From a candidate division CSSED10-310 bacterium (GTDB lineage: Bacteria > CSSED10-310 > JAFGDC01): a stretch of DNA of 5,220 nt. The translations under genes were made by a program, and so were the position numbers. The DNA is taken from the NCBI GenBank assembly GCA_016932295.1, contig JAFGDC010000464.1, forward strand, positions 1 to 5,220, in the 5' to 3' direction. Every line of letters begins with the position of its first letter. Within the stretch, counting starts at the first letter, position 1. The notes beneath the pieces are model-generated. The model saw only the letters and a list, made by a program, of their open reading frames with translations, had not been told where the DNA came from and ran no database searches. This document shows positions 1 through 5,220 of this stretch, one piece after another.

Positions 1-1
1 C

Positions 2-580
2 GCCGCCGGCCGCGCCGCATCCACGCCGTTACGCAACCTCATCACCATAGGCGGCAGCCTGGTGGGGTTGCTGCCCTGGTCCGATCCGCCGGTGGCGCTG
101 CTGTGCATGGATGCCGATGTCCTGGTGGAAGGTCTTGACAAGCGCCGTATTCCCATCGCCGAATTCATTCTGGGTCCACCAGCCAGGTTGCTGGCGTCCC
201 ATGAGATCGTGACGTCGATAGAGGTGCGTGATACAGCCAGGATCGGCACGTTCATCAAGTTCAGCCGGACAGATTTCGATTTCAGCCTGGCCGATGTCGC
301 CATGTCAGCCATGGTTGATGATGGGATACTGCGGGACGTGAGGATTGCCCTTGGTGCCGTGGAGGGATTGCCCAGGTTGTTGGAGACGGTCGGCCTGCTG
401 ATCGAGGGCCGAGCGCTTCAAGACGTGACAGACGCGGAAATTCGTTCGGCCGTGGCAGCGGAGGTGAGGCCCAGGCATGACAAGCGGGTTTCCAGGGGGT
501 ACCTCCTGGAGCTGACGGGCGCCCTGGTGATCAGGGTTCTGAATGAAATGCGGAGCCAGATGGAAGGAGACGCCAGATGA
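2..580 (+). CDS. Molybdenum hydroxylase FAD-binding subunit, 5'-truncated
   Basis: This is the C-terminal two thirds of the medium, FAD-carrying subunit of a xanthine dehydrogenase/CO dehydrogenase-type hydroxylase, which passes electrons from the Fe-S clusters to NAD+ or another acceptor. The frame is open from the window edge, and 192 residues are visible. Residues 7-20 of the fragment read STPLRNLITIGGSL, the conserved second FAD-binding loop (IRN..TIGGNL) of this family. After it come the KFSR segment (about residue 87) and a C-terminal region ending in RGYLLELTGALVIRVL, which matches the CO dehydrogenase flavoprotein C-terminal domain. Family members are about 285-300 residues, so roughly 95-105 residues, including the first FAD loop, lie upstream. 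A start at base 62 would cut off the TIGGSL loop and is not credible. Its stop overlaps the next start by 4 bases. The family call is firm; the substrate is unknown. Confidence 0.93.
   Translation, partial: AAGRAASTPLRNLITIGGSLVGLLPWSDPPVALLCMDADVLVEGLDKRRIPIAEFILGPPARLLASHEIVTSIEVRDTARIGTFIKFSRTDFDFSLADVAMSAMVDDGILRDVRIALGAVEGLPRLLETVGLLIEGRALQDVTDAEIRSAVAAEVRPRHDKRVSRGYLLELTGALVIRVLNEMRSQMEGDAR
562..570 (+). promoter_or_regulatory. Shine-Dalgarno for the [2Fe-2S] subunit
   Basis: GGAAGGAGA lies inside the end of the FAD-subunit gene. Its AAGGAG core ends 7 bases before the ATG at 577. This supports that start and the ATGA coupling with the upstream stop. Confidence 0.8.
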
Positions 581-1047
581 CCATTACCCTGATCATCAAT
601 GGAGAGTCCCGGAACGTGGAGACAGAGGTCAACGAAACCCTGCTTTCGGTGTTGCGGCGGCTTGGCCTGCATAGCGTGAAGTTCGGTTGCGGCGAGGGCA
701 CCTGCGGTGCGTGCGTGGTTCTGCTGGACGGTGAGCCGGTCAATTCATGCTGTGTCTTGGCGGCGCGCGCCCACTGCCGGAGCATCACCACGGTGGAGGG
801 TCTGGGAGAAATGAGCGCACCACATCCGTTGCAGGCTGTTTTTGTGGAGCATGGGGCTGTGCAGTGCGGGTATTCCACACCCGGTACGATCCTGGCGGCG
901 TATGCGCTGCTGGCGAGGAATCCGGATCCCACCGACGAGGAGATCAAGCGTGCCATCGACGGCAATCTTTGCCGCTGCACCGGTTATGTGAAGCGGGTGG
1001 AAGCGATCAAGGCCGCCATTGCGGTGATGAAGGAGGCGGGTCGATGA
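577..1047 (+). CDS. Molybdenum hydroxylase [2Fe-2S] small subunit
   Basis: This 156-residue cytoplasmic electron-transfer subunit would carry two [2Fe-2S] clusters between the Mo centre and FAD. Residues 1-75 form the plant-ferredoxin-like domain with ligands C38, C43, C46 and C58 in the usual CGEGTCGAC...C pattern. Residues 80-152 form the all-helical second domain. There the expected ligands are C97, a residue in CGxC, then C132 and C134 (LCRCTGY). The CGxC motif instead reads CGYS (C97-G-Y-S100), followed by the usual TPG; the codon is TCC where TGC would give Cys. So one of the four expected ligands of the Mo-proximal cluster is Ser. Length and the rest of the fold are normal for CoxS/XdhC-type subunits. 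The gene overlaps both neighbours by 4 bases (ATGA), which implies equal, coupled synthesis. The identification is very secure; whether the Ser-containing cluster is intact is open. Confidence 0.96.
   Translation: MTITLIINGESRNVETEVNETLLSVLRRLGLHSVKFGCGEGTCGACVVLLDGEPVNSCCVLAARAHCRSITTVEGLGEMSAPHPLQAVFVEHGAVQCGYSTPGTILAAYALLARNPDPTDEEIKRAIDGNLCRCTGYVKRVEAIKAAIAVMKEAGR
1030..1036 (+). promoter_or_regulatory. Shine-Dalgarno for the Mo subunit
   Basis: AAGGAGG, a full consensus match, ends 7 bases before the ATG at 1044. It fixes that start over the in-frame open stretch reaching back to 747, whose translation is only a shadow of the small-subunit gene. Confidence 0.88.
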
Positions 1048-3386
1048 ATACGGGAGATGTGCGCGATTTCGCGGTGGTGGGAAAAAGCGCGCGGAAGGTT
1101 GATGGCTTAAGCATGGCTACCGGCCGCGCCATGTACGTGGACGATATCCGTATGGACGGTATGTTGTACGGCAGGATTTTAAGCAGTCCCCATGCGCATG
1201 CGGTACTTGAGTCCATTGATACGAGCCGCGCCGAGGCGATTCCCGGAGTGCGGCTGGTGCTGACCTGCTTCAACACGAAGCGGATCATGCACACCACGGC
1301 TGGCCAGGGATTTCCCGAGCCTTCCCCCTACGACACGGCGTTGTTCAACCGCAAGATGCGGTATGTTGGGGATCGCGTGGCGGCGGTGGCGGCGGAGTCT
1401 GAAGCCATCGCCGAGGAGGCCCTGGCGGCGATCCGGGTGGAGTATCGCACGTTACCCGCGCTGTTCGATGCTGAAAAGGCGTTTGCCGAAGGGGCTCCAA
1501 TCATCCATGATGAGCCCGATGCGTACGTGCCCATCCCCGTCACCTACGAGCCGGAGCGGAACCTCGCCGCTTCCGTGGAGGCGGTCCTGGGTGACGTGGA
1601 AAAAGGCTTGGCCGGGTCCGACCTGGTATTCGAGCACACCTATCAATCTCATTATGCCTCTCATTGCATGTTGGAACCACCGGTGGTGATCGCCTATATG
1701 GACGAGAACGACCGGCTGGTCATTCGCACGAGCACGCAGGTTCCGTTCCATGTGCGCCGGATCGTGGCGCAAGCGCTGGATTTCCCGGTGCGACGGATCC
1801 GGGTCGTCAAGCCCAGGATCGGCGGCGGTTTCGGCGGCAAGCAGGAAGTTATGTTGGAACCCCTGGCAGCGCTCATGACCATCGAGACGGGGCGTCCGGT
1901 CCGGATGATCATGTCACGGCGCGAGGTCTTCGTCAGTGCCCGCACCAGGCATCCCATGCGCATCAGTCTCCGGACGGGAATCACGCGCAGCGGTGACCTG
2001 CAGGCCATCGACATGGATTGCCTGATGAATACGGGCGCCTACGGTTCCCATGCCCTGACCGTGGCCAGCAATGCCGGCAGCAAGACCCTGCCCATGTTCA
2101 ACAAGGTCCCGAACATTTCGTTCCGCGCCCGGACCGCCTACACGAACCTGCCGGTGGGCGGCGCCTACCGTGGGTACGGCGCTACCCAGGCGGCATTCGC
2201 GTTCGGCCAGCAGATAGATATCATGGCTCGGGCAATCGGCATGGATATCCAGGACTTCTACCGGCGGAACATCATCCATCCCGGTGAAACCTCGCCGATT
2301 TTTCAAAAGCTCGGCGAAGGGCGCGAGGGCGTGGAGATGACGGTCGATTCATGCGGGCTCGACGAGTGCATGAAACTCGGCGCTGCGGCCTTCGATTGGA
2401 GTGGCAGGAAAGGACGGCGAACCGCCTCCGACGGTCGTGCTCTCGGCGCCGGCATGGTGTGCCTGATGCAGGGTTCCAGTATCCCCGAGATCGACATGGG
2501 CGGCGCATCGATCAAGATCAATGACGACGGTTCCTTCAACCTGCTCGTGGGAGCAACGGATCTGGGCACTGGAAGCGACACGGTGCTGGCCCAGATGGCG
2601 GCCGAGATCCTGGGAACCACCGTGGACCATATCATCGTTTATTCTTCCGACACCGATCTCACCCCCTTCGATGTAGGCGCCTATGCATCCTCCACCACCT
2701 ATCTTTCCGGCATGGCCGTGATCAAGGCGGCGCAGGATGCCCATCGCCAGGTGTGTGCCGTCGCCGCTGAAATGCTCGAGGTCGATCCCCTGGAAATCAC
2801 GCTTGCCGGTGGCATCGCACGGGCGGCAAGCGGTGGGCAGGTGAGTCTCGAGGAAGTGGCTCGGTATTCATTGTACCAACGCAACCAGTTCCAGATCATC
2901 GGCACTGCATCGCACATCAGCCACAAGTCGCCGCCGCCCTTCGCCGCGCATTTCGTACAGGTGGCGGTGGAGGAGGATACCGGCAAGGTGCAGGTGTTGG
3001 ACTATGTCGCGGCGGTGGACTGTGGTACGGCGATCAATCCGATTCTCGCCGAGGGCCAGGTGGAAGGCGCGGTGGTCAACGGCATGAGTTTCGCCCTGAC
3101 GGAAGAGTACCTGTTCAATGCCGAGGGCCGCATGATGAATGCCGACTGGAACGATTACAAAATTTACAATGCCGTGGACACGCCTCCGGTTCGCACGATC
3201 CTGGTGCCCACCTATGAACCGACCGGCCCCTTTGGCGCCAAGAGCGTATCGGAAATCAACATAAACGGCGCGCTGCCGGCGATTGCCAATGCCATCTTCG
3301 ATGCCGTGGGAGTACGATTATACGCGAGCCCTTTCACACCGGAACGGGTGCTGAACGGGATCAAGGCGCTCCGTGCCGAGAAATGA
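1044..3386 (+). CDS. Molybdenum hydroxylase large (molybdopterin) subunit, XdhA-like
   Basis: This 780-residue catalytic subunit binds molybdopterin cofactor and would hydroxylate an N-heterocycle or related substrate using water. Residues about 14-125 form the a/b hammerhead domain (GRAMYVDDI at 27-35, LSSPHAHA at 46-53). The remainder is the bipartite Mo-cofactor domain. GGGFGGK is at 260-266, GGAYRGYGATQ at 372-382, and GPFGAKSVSE ends at E737, the position of the family's catalytic glutamate. Q267 directly follows GGGFGGK, where bovine xanthine oxidase has the substrate-binding Glu802. The segment before TNLP (HALTVASNAGSKTLP) has no counterpart of Arg880. From memory, E. coli XdhA shares both features (FGNKQ and an SAGGNK-like segment), so this is that branch rather than the mammalian one. 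There is no CoxL-type Cys loop (AYRC), so CO dehydrogenase is unlikely. Length suits a stand-alone large subunit. The substrate is not assigned: purine, pyrimidine or another heterocycle are all possible. Confidence 0.95.
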   Translation: MNTGDVRDFAVVGKSARKVDGLSMATGRAMYVDDIRMDGMLYGRILSSPHAHAVLESIDTSRAEAIPGVRLVLTCFNTKRIMHTTAGQGFPEPSPYDTALFNRKMRYVGDRVAAVAAESEAIAEEALAAIRVEYRTLPALFDAEKAFAEGAPIIHDEPDAYVPIPVTYEPERNLAASVEAVLGDVEKGLAGSDLVFEHTYQSHYASHCMLEPPVVIAYMDENDRLVIRTSTQVPFHVRRIVAQALDFPVRRIRVVKPRIGGGFGGKQEVMLEPLAALMTIETGRPVRMIMSRREVFVSARTRHPMRISLRTGITRSGDLQAIDMDCLMNTGAYGSHALTVASNAGSKTLPMFNKVPNISFRARTAYTNLPVGGAYRGYGATQAAFAFGQQIDIMARAIGMDIQDFYRRNIIHPGETSPIFQKLGEGREGVEMTVDSCGLDECMKLGAAAFDWSGRKGRRTASDGRALGAGMVCLMQGSSIPEIDMGGASIKINDDGSFNLLVGATDLGTGSDTVLAQMAAEILGTTVDHIIVYSSDTDLTPFDVGAYASSTTYLSGMAVIKAAQDAHRQVCAVAAEMLEVDPLEITLAGGIARAASGGQVSLEEVARYSLYQRNQFQIIGTASHISHKSPPPFAAHFVQVAVEEDTGKVQVLDYVAAVDCGTAINPILAEGQVEGAVVNGMSFALTEEYLFNAEGRMMNADWNDYKIYNAVDTPPVRTILVPTYEPTGPFGAKSVSEININGALPAIANAIFDAVGVRLYASPFTPERVLNGIKALRAEK

Positions 3387-3407
3387 CTATTGCAGCCTGA
3401 CATCGAT

Positions 3408-3416
3408 GGAGAGGTG
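3408..3416 (+). promoter_or_regulatory. Shine-Dalgarno for the PreT-PreA fusion gene
   Basis: GGAGAGGTG, inside the 35-base gap after the Mo-subunit stop, ends 5 bases before the ATG at 3422. It supports this start. I saw no terminator-like hairpin with a T-run in the gap, so read-through from the hydroxylase genes is expected. Confidence 0.75.
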
Positions 3417-3421
3417 AGCAC

Positions 3422-5220
3422 ATGAGAGATAGTACCGATCGCGAACATACGCGGGTGATGAGTTATGATGAGGCGATGGCTGAAGCCAACCGCTGTCTGC
3501 ACTGCCATGAACCGCCCTGTGAAGCCGGCTGTGCCGCCGGAGTGCCGGTGCGGAGTTTCATCCGCAAGGTGAAATTCGGCGATCTGCGGGGCGCCGCAGA
3601 GGTGATCAAGGCGCACAATCCGTTCGGTGGCACCTGCGGTTATGTCTGCGAGACCTCCAACCAGTGCAGGGCGCATTGTACCATGGAGCGTCTGGGCAGG
3701 CCCATCGATATCGCCGGGTTGCAATTGTTCGTCATGGAATGGGAGCGTTGCAACCGACCGCCATGGCAACCCATGCAGGCCGCCTCGACGGGGCACAGGG
3801 TGGCGGTGGTCGGCGCCGGCCCCGCTGGTATAACGGCGGCGTTGTCGTTACACCGCATGGGGCACGAAGTGGTGGTGTATGAACGCCGTGAGCAACCGGG
3901 CGGCGTGTTGAAGTATGGCATCCCTCCCGCCAGGTTGCCTCGCGCAATGGTGGAGTACGAAATCGACCAGGCACGCGAGGCTGGGATCAGGTTCCTCCTG
4001 GGAAATGCACCGGATCGTGAAGAATTGACCGCATTTGATGCGGTGTTTCTAAGCATCGGTTGGTCTGAGAGCGCTTCTCTGGATATCCCCGGTATCGAAC
4101 TGGATGGCGTCTACCAGGCATCCGAGTTTCTGAAACTCCATGCCGCGGGAGCAGCGCCGATCTCGCCAGGCGATCGCGTGATGGTTATCGGTGGCGGCAA
4201 TACCGCCATGGACTGCGCGGTCACGGCGGCGCGGATGGGGGCCGGCGAAGTGACCGTGCTCTACCGTCGTTCTGAGCGAGAAATGCCTGCATGGGAAAGG
4301 GAGCGCCTCGAAGCGCATAGGCAGGGCGTGGTGTTTCGCGTACTGACCACACCGGAAGCGCTCATAGGGAATGGCAGGGTAACCGCCGTGCAATGTCGCC
4401 CCATGACCCTTGGTGAACCGGATGACAGTGGCCGGCGGCGTCCGGTGGCGCTGGAAGGCGGCTATGTCCTGCCCGTGGACAAGGTGCTGGTGGCGGCTGG
4501 GGAACGCTTGAACGGCACTCTGCTGCACGCGCTCGGATTGAAAAGCCGGGAACAGGAAATAGCGGTGGACGAAGACGGCTGGACTGGCGTCGGCGCAGTC
4601 TACGCCGGCGGCGACATCGTCGGCACCAGGAAAACGGTTGTCCAGGCGGTTCAGGACGGGAAACGAGCCGCTCAGGCCATTCATGAACGACTCAGCGGTC
4701 ATCGCGCACGCCTTGTTTTCGATAATCCGGAAACGCTGCGTGGCAGGTTCGGCGTGAATCTGCTGGTGCGCTTCTGTGGTATCGAATTCGAGAATCCCTT
4801 TATCCTGGCGGCGGCGCCGCCCAGCGACGAACTGGAAATGCTGGAGCGTGGGCTGGCGGCCGGTTGGGCTGGCGCCGTGCTTAAAACCACGTCCGTGGAA
4901 GGCACCCCGGTTCCTCTCAAGTATCCCATGATCACCGGACACCGTTACCAGGAGAAGCATCTGTCAGGCATGGGTAACATCGACTTGATTTCAGGCTACC
5001 ACATCGATGCGATAGAGGATCGTATCAGGAAATTGAAGGATCGATTCCCCGGCAAGATCATCATCGGCAGCATGATGGGGGCGACCCGCGAACAATGGAC
5101 CGGCCTGGCGCGGCGATTACGGCTGGCCGGGGCGGATCTCATCGAATGCAGCTTCTCCTGCCCGCAAGGCAGCCTGGGCGCCAAGCCGGGATTCATGCTT
5201 GGACAGGACCCCGAACTGTC
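3422..5220 (+). CDS. DPYD-like fusion: PreT-type Fe-S/FAD/NAD(P) part joined to PreA-type FMN domain, 3'-truncated
   Basis: The frame stays open for 599 codons to the window edge. Residues 20-115 are the N-terminal Fe-S region, with C25, C28, C33, C37 and then C72, C76, C82, C86, the same spacing as mammalian DPYD. Q101 (IAGLQ) aligns with DPYD Gln156, the unusual fourth ligand of one [4Fe-4S] cluster. Residues 126-425 are the FAD/NAD(P) part shared with PreT and the glutamate synthase small subunit: GAGPAG at 131-136, GGGNTAMD at 257-264, YRRSEREMPA at 281-290, YAGGDIV at 394-400. After a linker (about 425-443), residues 444-599 start an FMN dihydropyrimidine/dihydroorotate dehydrogenase barrel: NPFILAAAP at 458-466, K488 (LKTTS), N519, FSCPQG at 578-583, GQDPEL at 594-599. 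The family role is NAD(P)H-linked reduction of uracil/thymine or the reverse. S577 and L593 replace DPYD Asn668 and Cys671. The rest of the barrel and any C-terminal ferredoxin domain lie outside the window. In E. coli these halves are separate PreT and PreA proteins. The fold is certain; the substrate is less so. Confidence 0.92.
   Translation, partial: MRDSTDREHTRVMSYDEAMAEANRCLHCHEPPCEAGCAAGVPVRSFIRKVKFGDLRGAAEVIKAHNPFGGTCGYVCETSNQCRAHCTMERLGRPIDIAGLQLFVMEWERCNRPPWQPMQAASTGHRVAVVGAGPAGITAALSLHRMGHEVVVYERREQPGGVLKYGIPPARLPRAMVEYEIDQAREAGIRFLLGNAPDREELTAFDAVFLSIGWSESASLDIPGIELDGVYQASEFLKLHAAGAAPISPGDRVMVIGGGNTAMDCAVTAARMGAGEVTVLYRRSEREMPAWERERLEAHRQGVVFRVLTTPEALIGNGRVTAVQCRPMTLGEPDDSGRRRPVALEGGYVLPVDKVLVAAGERLNGTLLHALGLKSREQEIAVDEDGWTGVGAVYAGGDIVGTRKTVVQAVQDGKRAAQAIHERLSGHRARLVFDNPETLRGRFGVNLLVRFCGIEFENPFILAAAPPSDELEMLERGLAAGWAGAVLKTTSVEGTPVPLKYPMITGHRYQEKHLSGMGNIDLISGYHIDAIEDRIRKLKDRFPGKIIIGSMMGATREQWTGLARRLRLAGADLIECSFSCPQGSLGAKPGFMLGQDPEL

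Noticed and set aside
747..1043. In-frame N-terminal extension of the Mo subunit (start at 747)
   Set aside because: It covers most of the [2Fe-2S] gene in another frame, its translation has no family resemblance, and the ATG at 1044 has a consensus Shine-Dalgarno and begins right where the family's N-terminus begins.
1375..1397. GGC/GGT-rich run resembling a short repeat
   Set aside because: It encodes the ordinary VAAVAAE segment of the hammerhead domain; the repetition comes from Val/Ala codons in GC-rich DNA.
1044..3386. CO dehydrogenase CoxL
   Set aside because: Gene order matches coxMSL, but the large subunit lacks the AYRCSFR-type active-site loop; the corresponding position reads AYRGYG.
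3387..3421. Possible terminator or promoter in the 35-base gap
   Set aside because: No clear inverted repeat with a T-run and no recognisable -35/-10 pair; only the ribosome binding site is supported.
3212..3796. 194-residue open frame on the - strand spanning the gap between the Mo subunit and the fusion gene
   Set aside because: It is antisense to the catalytic-Glu end of one gene and the Cys-rich start of the next, and no motif or convincing ribosome site was seen.
4049..4960. 303-residue open frame on the - strand
   Set aside because: It lies wholly antisense to the conserved FAD/NAD(P) and FMN domains of the fusion gene; its translation is rich in His/Arg/Phe with no recognisable motif. 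Typical shadow of a GC-rich gene.

Overview
The window holds four genes on the + strand, packed as one apparent operon, and both ends of the window cut a gene. The DNA looks moderately GC-rich, with strong Shine-Dalgarno sequences and ATGA stop/start overlaps. This points to a bacterial chromosome with a compact catabolic operon. The sequence does not name a genus: the proteins resemble anaerobic or facultative purine/pyrimidine-catabolism enzymes (E. coli XdhA and PreT/PreA types), but these families are widespread.

Region 1 (1-3386) encodes a three-subunit molybdenum hydroxylase of the xanthine dehydrogenase/CO dehydrogenase superfamily in the order FAD subunit (5' end missing), [2Fe-2S] subunit, molybdopterin subunit. 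The three genes are joined by two 4-base ATGA overlaps, so they are probably translationally coupled. Electrons would run from the Mo site through two [2Fe-2S] clusters to FAD. The small subunit shows Ser where one cysteine ligand of the Mo-proximal cluster is expected.

Region 2 (3422-5220, continuing past the window) starts after a 35-base gap with its own strong ribosome binding site. It encodes a single chain joining a PreT-like part (N-terminal Fe-S region plus FAD and NAD(P) domains) to a PreA-like FMN dihydropyrimidine dehydrogenase barrel. This is the domain order of eukaryotic DPYD, whereas E. coli uses two separate polypeptides. Two pocket positions important in mammalian DPYD differ (Asn to Ser, Cys to Leu), so the substrate may not be plain uracil or thymine.

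Taken together, the operon pairs a Mo-dependent heterocycle hydroxylase with a flavin/Fe-S reductase (or dehydrogenase) of the pyrimidine type. A nucleobase or related N-heterocycle degradation pathway is the most economical inference; the actual substrate cannot be read from this window. I saw no RNA genes, mobile elements, repeats or CRISPR arrays.
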